From NCBI GenBank assembly GCA_001949185.1, contig BDGG01000002.1:8789990-8853989 (forward strand): a DNA stretch of 64,000 nucleotides. The letters run 5' to 3'. The translations under genes were made by a program, and so were the position numbers. The DNA is from Ramazzottius varieornatus (lineage: Eukaryota; Tardigrada; Eutardigrada; Parachela; Ramazzottiidae). Shown in pieces: positions 9,802 to 20,729 of this stretch (positions are counted from its first letter, which is position 1; every line of letters begins with the position of its first letter). The notes under the pieces were generated by a model, which saw only the letters and a list, made by a program, of their open reading frames with translations, was not told the origin of the DNA and did not search any database.

Positions 9802-12425
9802 ATGTTGATGGATTGCAGCTGCCTTCGTCTACAGTCGGGTCTTGCCTTCCTCCTTGCCTCCTGTCTTACCTTGTGCCTCATTGACCACAGTAAGATTGAT
9901 CCATGGGACATGCGGCATATGGGGTTTGATGGACGTTGACTGTCTTGCAGGCTGTGGCTCGGATGACGAAGAACGTTTGGTCAAAGATTTGTTTGCCCGC
10001 TATAACCGCTTGATCCGTCCAGTGCGCCATATGAATGAAACTGTCAAAGTGGAGTTCACATTGATCTTGTCATTGCTCATTAACGTGGTAAGTCACTCCA
10101 CTTTTCCGACCTTCTCTTTCCCAGTCATTTCCTCCTCCTTTCCTCTCCTCCATCCCACAAAGTGCCCTTGATCACCCCATCATTTCCCTTCTCTATCTAT
10201 CATTCGCAGCAAGAAAAGGAACAAGTTATGAAGACCAACGTCTGGCTCCAGTTCGTAAGTAACCCACTTCAAACCATTTTCTGCTTCGTTGACACAAATA
10301 TGTCTTGATACGGAAGTCGCCACCAAATTAATCTATCAACAAATGACAAGAAATTCTTTCCAGAAAACAAAACTTTTTGCAGAAAAATCCCTGCAGAAAA
10401 ATGAATCCCGCTGCAGTTAATAGGTGAATGATACGTTTGTTCACCGCGGTGACGTCATTGTGGAAATCGATGTAAATGTTTCGGGTCTATTTTTGGCCAG
10501 ATCTTGCCGGCATCTATCTAATAGTAACTATCAGTAGGCAGATTGGATAGTGGTATTGTGACAGTTGGTTGCCATTGTGGTTTTTCTGCAGAAGTGGATA
10601 GATCCGCAGATGACATGGGAGCCGGCCAACTACGGGGGCATCCAATCGATCCGCCTGCCGGTGGACAAGATATGGACACCCGACGTTGTTCTCATCAATA
10701 AGTGCGTAAAGTAGCCCCTAAGCTGCCTGCTAAACGCCACTTTACCAAATCCCCGTCCTTCTGCCTTGGCACTTGGAAGGGGCTGCTGTTACAGCTTGTG
10801 CTCAAATCTTCGATGCACGCGCTCTTCAGCCTCTTCTCCAGCCTCGTTAAACAAATGAAACCTGGGCATTTCCATCAAGACGACCGCGTCTTTCTTTTTT
10901 GCAGTGCTGATGGCAAATACACCGAGAGCTTCAAATCAAACATCGTTGTCCAATCCACCGGCGACCTCCTCTGGCTGCCGCCTTCCATTTACAAATCAAC
11001 CTGTGATATTAAAGTGCAAAACTTTCCGTTCGATGTAAGCCTACTCATCATCTACTTGGTCCTTCCGCGGAAAAAAACAACATTGGTTTTTTCCATTGGA
11101 GAAATTCTTTAAAATAAAAAAAGAAGTCCCTGAAGAAAGTTTGGCCCAGAACAGACAGTGATGTGGGATGTTGTTGTAGGAACAAATATGCGATATGAAG
11201 TTTCAATCGTGGACGTACAACGCCGACGAAGTGATGCTAGAGTTCCCGGCCGGCATGGCCAACGAGATTGAAATGTCCAACTACCAGCCTTCGGGGACAT
11301 GGGACGTGGTCAAAGCGCCGGGCTTCCGCAATGTCTACCGCAAGAGTCCGGCCGAGGCGCGCCAAGCCGACATCACCTACAAGATTATCATTCGGCGCAA
11401 GACGCTTTTTTACACCATCAACCTGCTGATCCCCACCGTGCTGGTTAGCTTCCTGTCGGTGTTGGTCTTTTACTTGCCGACCATTGCCGGCGAGAAGGTG
11501 GCCCTGTCCATCTCCATCTTGCTCACCCTCAACGTCTTCCTACTACTGGTCTCCAAGCTGCTACCCCCCGCTTCCGACTTACCCCTCATCGGCAAGTTCC
11601 TCCTCTTTACGTTCCTAATGAACCTCGTCTCCATCATCATCACCGTCGTCACCATCAACCTCAACTTTCGCTCGCCCAAGACTCATACTATGCCGTCATG
11701 GATCAAGAAGGTCTTTCTGGACTGCCTACCCGTCGTCCTACTGATGCGACGACCCAAGAAGCCCAAGCGCCACAACCCTTATGCAGCCCAACAATCGCGC
11801 CTGGCTGCCAACCATCGGCCAACCACAACCGCCTTTAATCCCTCATCGGCAGCGCCTCTCTCCGATGGCTACCGCGAGGCCCATGAAATGGTGGAGTTTC
11901 GGGCCAACGACGCCCGCAACAGAGCGATGCCCGTCCCCTCCTCCACCACCACTTCGGCCAACCTGGGACATTCCAGGGCCTTTGGACGGCAAGTCTATTC
12001 CGACACCCCTCCGCCAGAAGCATCCTTTCAGCCCTCACAGCGCTACAACGGCCAGCCTCCGTTGGATGAATGCGAGGAGTGGCTGCTAAAGTCACCCGAC
12101 GTTAGATTGGTGACCAATTCCATCGAGTGTATCGTTCAGTATCACCAACAGAATGACGCCATACAGGAGGTTAGTGCCAGTACTGCCTTGCTTCGACAGC
12201 TCTTGGCCAGTATTGTCGTTATCAGCGTGGTAGGATGGAGATAAGTGGTTATCCTCTGTGTTGTTGCAGGTGGAAGATGATTGGAAATACGTGGCCTTGG
12301 TTGTCGATCGCCTCTTATTGTGGATATTTTTTATAGCGACAACAGCTGGCTCCTTCAAGATTTTGCTCAGTGCCGACACCATATTTGAAAGTCTGGAAGA
12401 GGCCAAAAATAGGAAATACTTTTAA
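9802..12425 (+). CDS. Nicotinic acetylcholine receptor subunit, non-alpha type
   Basis: Seven exons in phase: 9802-9889, 9951-10087, 10210-10254, 10592-10701, 10905-11034, 11180-12169 and 12270-12425; 551 residues. The 45-nt third exon is a hallmark of this family. A signal peptide (1-28) is followed by an extracellular domain with loop A WTPDVVL and a Cys loop (Cys160 to Cys174, thirteen residues between). M1 lies at about 245-266, M2 at 275-295 starting from GEK (cation-selective), M3 at 307-330, then a long Ser/Thr/Pro-rich cytoplasmic loop and M4 at 508-527. Loop C (around 210-235) lacks the vicinal Cys pair, so the subunit is non-alpha: it would contribute the complementary face or serve as a structural subunit of a pentamer at synapses or muscle. 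The GTGCGT donor of exon 4 is unusual but phase-consistent. Confidence 0.93.
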
Positions 12426-12563
12426 CTTTTCCATGGCTAAAGTCTGGTTGGCAATAAGTTCTGTATCTGCCCCGGTGTAGGGTTTTGTATATATTTCGCT
12501 CATACATCATCAAACGGTTCTGCCGCACATTGTTAAACCTGAGGTCCTGCCACCAATGGACAA

Positions 12564-12569
12564 AATAAA
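12564..12569 (+). terminator. Polyadenylation signal of the nicotinic receptor gene
   Basis: AATAAA lies 139 bases after the stop codon at 12423-12425, the first canonical signal downstream. Confidence 0.5.
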
Positions 12570-13265
12570 TCGCGCCGCTGGGCGGCATTTTCCCATTAGT
12601 CCAAGCAGGCAACTCGATCAAACAGTAATTATGTCGCAGCAAATTGTTCATTAATCTTGAGAATAATTCCAAATGGTTGCAGTTCTGCTACCAGTGCAAA
12701 CAAGGCTCTCTTGCGTAATCAGACATGGGCAAATAATTCCCCTGACAATCGATGGATGGGATGGGAAATTGGCTTTGATCTGGCGTGGAATGTCCAAAGC
12801 CAGAAACTTGTCAGCCGGAACCGCTGGCTCATGAAAGCAGATCAAATAAGCCATGGCCAGCCTGTGGTTCCTCATTCCAGGCTAATAATGGGTGAAGGCA
12901 TGGGTTTCTGCTACATGAGGAAATCTGATTGATGGTGATGGATTAGTCGCTCGATAAGAAAAGCAATGAAGACAGCTAGGGCGACTGTTGTAGGCCGCAA
13001 AAGAGGCTGACAGTCGCTGTTCCGTACACGGCACGTACACGGAAGTGGCGAGCGAGGGACATGCAGTGGTGGTAGATCGAGCAGCAAATTGTTTGAAGCC
13101 AGCCAGCGTTTTGGGCTAGTTTACAATGTGACCGAGTGTGGACATTGTACCTTGTGTACCCAGTACCAACATCCCTCTCTAATTTGCTGACACACGGCAA
13201 AAACTGAAACATACCAAGAAGGCCATTCTTGTTTCTCTGAAGAACATTCTGGCCAGCTAGCTCCC
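12570..13265. other. Intergenic, no gene seen
   Basis: About 700 bases between the receptor gene and the promoter of the Gly/Tyr-rich gene. Frames on both strands are short and featureless. Confidence 0.6.
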
Positions 13266-13269
13266 AAAG

Positions 13270-13276
13270 TATAAAG
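13270..13276 (+). promoter_or_regulatory. TATA box of the Gly/Tyr-rich secreted gene
   Basis: TATAAAG lies 127-133 bases before the ATG at 13403. Confidence 0.5.
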
Positions 13277-13402
13277 CTAGAAAAGCTCTTGATACCTGCG
13301 TCAGACATACAGCTAACTCAATCACCATAACTTTCTTCATTGGTATTCACTGTAAACGACCCAAGTTCCATCTGCCTGTTATCTTTTGAACCATTGGCAA
13401 AA

Positions 13403-14401
13403 ATGGCGACTTTTCTGTATATTTTGACCCTATGTACAATCTGTCTTATATTGGGTGGAAGAGCCAATGCGCAATACGGAAGCCAGTCTTATGGCACCAG
13501 CGTTCCATCCTCATCGTACGGCCAGAACGGGTACGCTAATCATTGATAAAAACCATGACGATACTGCTTTCATAACACACCCCCTGTTATATACCGCGTC
13601 TCGCAGACAATACGGAACACAGTACGGCTCGCAAAGTGGAGGCGGTTACAACGCCAATTACGGCAGTAGTTCGCAGTATCCTTACAACAGCCAGTACGGC
13701 TCTTCCAGCAGCTCGTCGCAGTATCCCTATAACAGCCAGTATGGCTCTTCCGGGTACGTTCATCGACTCATATCCCATCTTGAGGGACAATTTGACCCGG
13801 CACTATTTCTGTAAAGAAAAGTCTCACGTGTACGAGAGAACGTTGATGATGTAACTTGCTTGTATTTTTTCACTGTTTACCTTTCCGCTCTCTGCATTCT
13901 TTCAGATACGGACAAGGTACAAACGGACAATACAATGCATACAGGTAAGCCTTCACGTTGTGCTCACGTGTGTTTTCTTCGTCAAAAACATGTCGAGAAA
14001 AGATCAAGACAGCTGGCACGTTTTGGCTTTGTAGTTCATCATATCCCTCGTCGTCATACGGAAGTGGGTACAATAGTCAGTACGGGCAACAACAGGGGTG
14101 TGTATTCTGATTTTTTTCTGTTAACGATAACATCAGCCACTCCCTTCAACTGTGCTGATTTTACATGGTGCGTCGTAGGTCGTACAATCCCTATGGATCG
14201 CAGCAGTACGGTTCGTCGCAGTATGGCAGCGGTACTGGCTATGGTAGCGGCAGTAACAGCGGCTATGGTTATGGTGGCACTTCTCCCTATGGCAGCGGCC
14301 AACAGCAAGGAATGAACAGCTACGGAAATGGCTACGGTACTGGCTACAACAGTAACGCATACGGTAGTGCCTCAGCCGGAGGCTCCTACGGCAGAAAATA
14401 A
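13403..14401 (+). CDS. Secreted Gly/Tyr/Ser/Gln-rich low-complexity protein
   Basis: Five exons: 13403-13530, 13607-13753, 13906-13944, 14035-14097 and 14179-14401; 199 residues. Every internal junction is phase 2; three of the donors follow a split GG and the fourth (after exon 3) an AG, so the exons look like units of a duplicated module. A clean signal peptide (residues 1-24, cleavage near ANA-QY) precedes a sequence made almost wholly of G, Y, S, Q and N with QYGSS, SQYPYNSQYG and YGSG repeats. There are no cysteines in the mature part. Such composition occurs in secreted structural, adhesive and silk- or cuticle-like proteins and in phase-separating tyrosine-rich domains. The exact role cannot be read from sequence. 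Together with the Gly/Asn-rich N-terminus at 3.3 kb this is the second TATA-driven secreted low-complexity gene in the window. Confidence 0.8.
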
Positions 14402-16740
14402 TGTCCTCATGGATTTAGCCTTTTAAACCCATTTTCAAACGAGCCCGACAGCAAAGTTCTATTCATACCTGCCTGTCAACAAGACAATTGGACAAACGAC
14501 GAACTGAATTAGTGACATTTCGAGATAAACTATCCGACCTCGAATATGACTGTATGTCATTGAAACTGATAGCAATTAACAAAAAGCTAGTCTGGTAGAA
14601 AGAATACCGGGCAACCTGGTTTGGTGTGGCACGCAAGATAAATGATTTTGCGGCCTTCGGGATCTTCCGAAAGATGTTGCGCCGGCGTGGGCGCGGCTTG
14701 GCCCTTAGAAATCAACTTAGTTACGGCTTGAGGTCAGTCTGTCACCGCAAATCCATCCATACCACTCTCTGCATAAAATGGCAAAGACTCAAAGCTTGAC
14801 TCAGAAGAAGCTTGTATGTACTTAGCAGTGTATTGTACTATACGGTAGGCGATACTGCATGGCAGCAGGTTTCACCTTTGGTGTCTGTCCGTTGGAGCGA
14901 CGAAGACTTTCTCTGAACATGTGCATGTAAAGATGTAAGGGGAAGGGTGGTCTCTGTCTCAAAGCTGTGATCGAGAAGTAGTTGCATCTCACGACCGTCA
15001 ACCGCCCCATCTTTGCTTTGGTGTGGACAAAGTTTCCTCTATATGACCGATGGACGCTGCGGATGGTGAAGCCAATACAACAGTCTGTTACAGCAAAGTT
15101 GTCCCCGTTTTATAAAACGATCCACGAGTTCAAAAAATTTTCCCGACGACGAAACTATTTCTAAACGACACAGCATTCATCTTGAAACCTAAGAAACCCA
15201 TTTTTAATGCTAGCAAGTCTTTCTCAAAAATTTCAACGTGCGAGGACGACGCCCTGGTAGGCACAAAAGATACTCGTAGGTGGGAAAAGAGAGCTCGGAT
15301 ACCTCATCTTTCTCGAAAGAAATCTTCTTCCCCCAGTACGGGGCCACGGGCAGAGCAGATTTTTCAAAACTTCAAACAGTGAACGAAGACACTTTGGCAC
15401 ACTCACAGAAAGTGTCCTTGTTTGAATTCATGAACACTACGACCGAAGAAATGGGAAAAAGTCACTACCCCACTACACTGGCGCACGTTGGTCTCGGCAA
15501 TTCTCCACCTTCTTCTTCAACAGATACTTTTTTCTGTAAAATCCCGAAGGATAATTTTTTTGCTTTCTTTTCCGGTACTGATAGCCTAAAGGTACTACAG
15601 TACTACAAAATAACCCTGTTGCCCGTGTGATGGTGCAGCTGACCATGCGACAAAACAATCGTAAACTGGTCCTGGTTAAACATGCATCGCTATTATTCTA
15701 CTAGCTAGTCCTGACTACTCCTGACCACTAGGAAGGCCGAGCGAATGCGATAGCAACAAAAGAGCAAACAAGTAAGGAGGATGACGGATCAGGCCCTTCT
15801 GACCACTGAACCGCCTTCCCCCTCCCCCTTTGTTGCCAATGTTTTTTGCGGAAGGCTTCTGAAAACTTGCAAAGTCTTTCTCGTGGTCGGATGTTTTTCT
15901 CAATGCTCCCATTAGTGAGGTTGATACGGAACTCGAGCAGCACAAGAAATCCGAGTAGCGTAAGACTTTGGACCCTCCCATTCCTTACTCTACTCGGCTG
16001 AGGTTGAGACCCGCTACGCGGTCCAACCGATTAGCGTAACTTCTCCGGAAGGTTTTGCAAAACCTCCATCAATTTTCGTAATTAATGACTTTTTGGTAAG
16101 ATGCGATGTCAAATCACACGAGGTTTCCAGTTCTGATACAGCAACGGAAAAAGTAATTTCCAGTTCCGACTGCTTAAGATTTAAGTGAATCTTGATACGA
16201 AAAGCAGCAGATGAAGGCAAAGTAAAATCCAGAAAGTGGCAAAAGCCACAGTTAGAGACAGTTCTTAGTGTGGCAAAAGTCACAGTTGAAGTTGCAGTCT
16301 CATCGAATTTTCGAAAGCCAAAGTTACACCCACAGTCAAACGGAGGTTTCCTTCCTTTTTCTAGGCTGACAAAGTCACAGTCAAGCGTGCAGTCGTTGCT
16401 GCAGTTTGACGAATAATTAATAACCGACGTTAAACCTGAAAGATGCAGTTAGAAGGGCAGTTGGCAGCTCGGTGGGACGTTTCGAAAGCAAATCTAAGGT
16501 TTTGAAAAACTTTTGGGAAGAAATACCCACAGAAAAGCTTAGTTGGAACGTTACTCGGATTTCTCACGCAGTCGAGTAATGGCCCATATGCATTACTCGG
16601 GAATTAAGCACCGAGCACATTAGTGGGTGCAGTCGGTTCGGCTCCGCCCACGTGCTATCTTTCAATTGGCTCATTCCTACGCTAATCCGATTTCTTGCTC
16701 TGCTCGAGCGCCGTATCAACCTCTGGATTGTGGCAGGTAG
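14402..16740. other. Gene-poor region with degenerate short repeats
   Basis: No supported gene. At 16235-16252 and 16269-16286 the sequence GTGGCAAAAGYCACAGTT occurs twice, 34 bases apart, with weaker copies further on (near 16369), so a decayed tandem array is likely. Confidence 0.5.
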
Positions 16741-16744
16741 TGCT

Positions 16745-17385
16745 GGGATAAAAATGGTATATCGTATCTTATCGAGATATATCACATCACAGTGATTCGA
16801 TATGACACAAGTATCATATCGAAATATCGATATGGACGGAATATCGCTGAGCGGAATATGATAGATGAAAATATCATATTGCGGTATATCGATATATTTC
16901 TGATATATCGATAAATCGCAAACCCGTACTTAAGAATCGGAACTTCGGAAGTCAATACTCCGGTTCGGTACCGCGCAGGCAGCGCAGCCTCGCCCCTAAT
17001 GTATCGCGCACATGCATCCAAGCTGACTTCGGAGAAGTGAACAGTCAGCGTACCTAGGTGCGTAACGACAGACCTTGATAGATTGAGCAACGCACACACT
17101 CGCGTACACGAAGACATCTGAGTTTTGTTCTGACTCGAACGTAGTGAACGACAGCCGTTTGTTTCTCTTTGGCTCTTTCTTGATTTCGATAGGTTTCAAC
17201 ATGATACTGGCTTGAGATATCGATATATCACTGCAATCAAATTCGATATATCAACAATAAAATATCAGGAACGTATCATATCGAAATATCCATACGTGGT
17301 TGATATCTAAAACGAAATATAAATATTAAAAGATATTCATTAGAAAATATCATATCGTATTTTATCGTATTCATCACAGCACCGG
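16745..17385. repeat. AT-rich element with GATATATC subterminal repeats and imperfect terminal inverted repeats
   Basis: The left end reads TGCTGGGATAAAAATGG and the right end, on the other strand, TGCTGTGATGAATACG. Both ends continue into about 170 bp packed with ATATCGATAT, TATCATATCG and related short repeats in both orientations. The central 250 bp is more GC-balanced and free of them. Dense subterminal repeats next to short inverted ends are typical of hAT-type elements, but I found no convincing target duplication. Confidence 0.5.
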
Positions 17386-18113
17386 TGACAGGCATATAGA
17401 GTTTGCTTAGGAGTGCGAATAAAAAGTTTTTGCAACCCCGGTCAACTCGCGCATCGTTTTACATAACAGTTTGCGATATTAGAAAGCTTCACCATTTGCG
17501 ACACACATTGACTTTTCGACAGACCTATAAAGGACTCGCTTCGCTCGTCCTGATAATTCTTCATACGCCCCGTTTTTTAACGTTTCAAGTGGATCCTGTC
17601 TGCAAAAAAACCCGAGAAGACCTCGTCACTGGAGTTGGACATTAGCCGAACTTCAAAATTCGTATTACGACTTCGGAACGAGATTTTGAAATGCGACCCT
17701 AAAACACGGCAACTTCATACTGAAAGACCTAATAGAAATGGGTAGCGAGCAGAAGAGGTAGCCCAGCGGACTAAAGATGGTTTCGACGACCAGCGACGTG
17801 CGTGACAACAAGGACAGTTGCGACAAGCATACAAAGACCTCCGTGAAGTACAGGCCGATGACGAACCAAGTCTTTGGCAAGAGCCCATCGATCAGGATGG
17901 CGATGAGCAAGGCCCAAGCTTGTTTCTGCCTTCGTTTGGCCCGATGTCCACCTATACGAAGCGAAGAAGCCTCCAATAGGTATTTCGGACAATGTTGCAA
18001 GTCAAAGCAGGTTGTCGAGCTTCCTATCGTATTGCAGTTCTCTTGGAAGCGCCCTTCCCTAAACTCGTCTAATTCCCAAGGGAGAACAGTTTGCCAGTAA
18101 GTTAGCCAAGTTG

Positions 18114-18344
18114 GTACACGCACGACGGGAAATCATGGGGCCAGTGAAAATTATGGGACCAGGCCTTTTCGCTACGGCGATACGGAAGCACGTATGTACG
18201 TGACAGATTCATAGTAATGCACTTTTGGACACTTTTCTACGGTAAAATGGAAAAGTGCACTTTTGGACACTTTTCAATTTTACCGTCTTTTCCGCCTGGT
18301 CCCATAATTCTCACTGGCCCCAAAATATCCCGTCGTGCTTGTAC
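18114..18344. repeat. TA-flanked MITE, copy B (231 bp)
   Basis: Starts GTACACGCACGACGGGAAAT and ends ATCCCGTCGTGCTTGTAC. It carries an internal duplication of CACTTTTGGACACTTTTC, which makes it longer than copy A. It lies between gene-poor DNA and the 3' end of the PRUNE-like gene. Confidence 0.85.
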
Positions 18345-18553
18345 TGGGAAAGCTGAGGACATCAGTAGAAAGTGACCTTCTGACCTACACGTACGATCCA
18401 GTGGGCGTCTAACTTTCACAACTTTGCCAGCTGGAAAGCGTCCAGAAGTCTTCTGCTGACGATGTCAGAGCATTTGGTCCCATTTTAATATTCAAAAAAG
18501 CCCTCTGCCGTTAAGGGCAATGTGGAGTCAACAGCCAAGTCAAAATCACCGTT

Positions 18554-20719
18554 TTATTCTTTTCGTTGGTTCGAGTCTGTCTCATCATCCATGTGAAATA
18601 CGGCCCCTTCACGGTCATCATTGATAGCACTGGGGTGTCTGGAGCTCTGTGCCGACCCACTGGCACTGGCGCCTTCACGTTGCAGCTTCAGCCGCTCAAC
18701 CTTGGACTGCAGCTCATTGTTATCCTGAAACTTGCCTCGCATCAATATTCGAGCCGACTCATCGACAAAAGTATTACTCGGTGTAAAGGGTTCATTGGGT
18801 GTCCGACTGCTGCCCATCTCTGCCTCTTCCTTCTGCCCTCGGCCCGTTGTTTCCAGCTCTTGCTGCATCTTGCGGTTGACACCGGCAAAGATGGCGTGGG
18901 TGTCGTGCTGCAGGAAGCTTTGGCCGATGTAGCTGTTGGGCGGCGTGACGGTCCCACTGTTGGCTCCGGTGAAGGCTGAAGTGCCCTCCGAAGTAAAGGG
19001 AGACTTGGGTGGTGAAGCGCTAGCGGCCTCGCCCAGAATGTCGGCCAGCAGAGGCAGAATCTGCTTGCGGGAAGCCGCCACGTTCGTCTGGCTGTAGTAG
19101 CGAAAATTCTCATTAGATGGTCGGAAAGCCGCTTCGGAAGTGGCAAGACTTAGCGGAGGGTTGGTCGACCGTAATAATCCACCACTTACCTAAGCCATCC
19201 AGGAAGACAAAAGATTAATTTCAGGGGTAAAAGAACCGAAACAAAGCCAGCTTTGACCAGACAGATGGGAGCTGGGCAAAGAACAGCCGTCCCGACAGCT
19301 GCCCGAAGTGGCGCACGCTTCCGGTGTTATTGACCGAAGTCGTGCGCCACTCGGGAAAAGCCATGCGGCGGAGCTTGTTTGCTCACTGGCTCCATTCTGG
19401 GTCATAGGATGTCATTTGTGATCTTGGTTCGCACTTTGGATAAGAGATTCGCGTCGGCAGCATATACTAGTAAATCTCTGGAGATATTCTTGGACTTTAT
19501 GGAGACACCCAGGACGACGGCCAGCTGCGTCAGCTGCCTCAGCTCCTGCTGTCGCTTCTCATCGTTGAAATAATCCTAGTAAAAATCAGTAGACATGTCT
19601 GGCTGAGATGACAAGGAGGGGAAAAGGGCAGTTTGGCTTACCTTGACGAGGATGGGCAGGGAAGAAACCATGACAGTGCCGGCGGCGCTGCTTAACATCT
19701 TTACGTCCTTCCTCAGCAGCTGCGCCGTACTCAGGCTGCCGACGTCGGACTTGGCGTCGTTCAGCTGTGCCAAGATGTCGGCACGGCTGGCCTTTAAGCC
19801 GCTCTTGCCCAGCTTGGCCTCCAGCTTGTCGGCCATGTCCACGTCTTTGGCCGTGGCCTTCTTGGCCGACGGCGAAAAGTTGACCGTATCCAAAATGATG
19901 GTTTCGTACAGCAGCGTCAGCGCGCCTTTATCCGTCAACCAGCCCAAGACTTTCTCAGCAATCAAAGTGGCGCACGAGCCCACCGCCTCTATTGTCCTCT
20001 TCTTGACGTTTCTACAACGGGAACAAGACAAATGAAGACAAGCTGGGGAATTGCTCTCGAAGCTTGCTTGGGGGCAATCAGGGCGAATAATCCCAGCAGA
20101 TTAGGAAAAGTTAATCAGGAAAATGGGTGGATGAAAATGAGGGTGAGGTTTATACTTTAAATATAGGGCATCGGGGTGTTGCTGTTGGAAGGGGTGATGA
20201 TCGACAATTTCGGTGACAGCCTTCATTTGGGCCAGCTTGCCCGTTGGGACATGGTGATCAACCAAGGTAAAGTCCACTTTGGAAGCAAGTGGCAGCAGCT
20301 GCACCTCGTCCAGGAAGATCAAGCAGCTCTCGTCGATGCCCTGCTTTTTCAGGGCAAAGCGCACTTCACTCTTTAATGTAAAGTCCTCTTGGGGGATATT
20401 GAGCAACGGGATGGTGAAGCGGTCCACCCTCGACTTGGCCTGTCTCTGCACAAGTATGTACTCACAAATTATTGCTCAATATATAATATTATTCACCCTT
20501 ATGGAAATGACGCTATGCACAAATGTAAGGTGATCAATATGCCACACATCTCCCAGCAGGAGAGGTGGGATGCCAGGGATAATGAGAACTGGAGGATACC
20601 TCTTCGCTGGTCTGGATGTAGTAAGCGTAGATGAGGGCGGAAACGCAAGAGTCCAGGTCGCAGGCTTCATTTCCCACCACGATGTGCACACGAGGGAACT
20701 TGTCCAAATCTTTGTCCAG
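18554..20719 (-). CDS. PRUNE-like DHH phosphoesterase
   Basis: Conserved exons on the minus strand: 20719-20600, 20445-20156, 20011-19642, 19575-19435 and 19189-18554, all phase-compatible, about 518 residues without the first exon. DHH-family motifs appear in order: NEACDLDS, a FLDEVQLLP stretch, VDHHVPTG and EIVDHH, then the GSCATLI helix, all diagnostic of PRUNE1-type exopolyphosphatase/cyclic-nucleotide phosphodiesterases. A DHHA2-like C-terminal domain ends with NPPLSL and SRKQILPLL, followed by a Ser-rich tail. The exon 4 to 5 junction uses a GTGCGA donor; reading through instead gives an in-frame TGA, and the spliced version aligns gap-free with the vertebrate family as I remember it. 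The intron holds a hairpin repeat (19302-19355). The start is unresolved: a splice acceptor precedes 20719, so a short first exon lies upstream. AATAAA overlaps the stop codon. Confidence 0.88.
19302..19355. repeat. Hairpin repeat, copy 1, in a PRUNE intron
   Basis: Arms CCCGAAGTGGCGCACG and CGTGCGCCACTCGGG around a short loop that itself contains GGT and ACC. The same AAGTGGCGCAC arm, loop spacing and return arm recur at 40595-40645. Confidence 0.8.
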
Positions 20720-20729
20720 CTGCAACGGA

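Noticed and set aside
17665-18123. 152-codon minus-strand frame with hydrophobic stretches
   Set aside because: It looks membrane-like, but no family motif is visible, a similarly long frame lies on the opposite strand, and no splice-consistent neighbours exist.
19385-19434. In-frame TGA in the PRUNE-like gene after a conserved helix
   Set aside because: A GTGCGA donor at 19434 and an acceptor before 19189 remove the stop and restore a gap-free family alignment. The nicotinic gene uses a similar GTGCGT donor, so I treat this as an intron rather than a pseudogene lesion.
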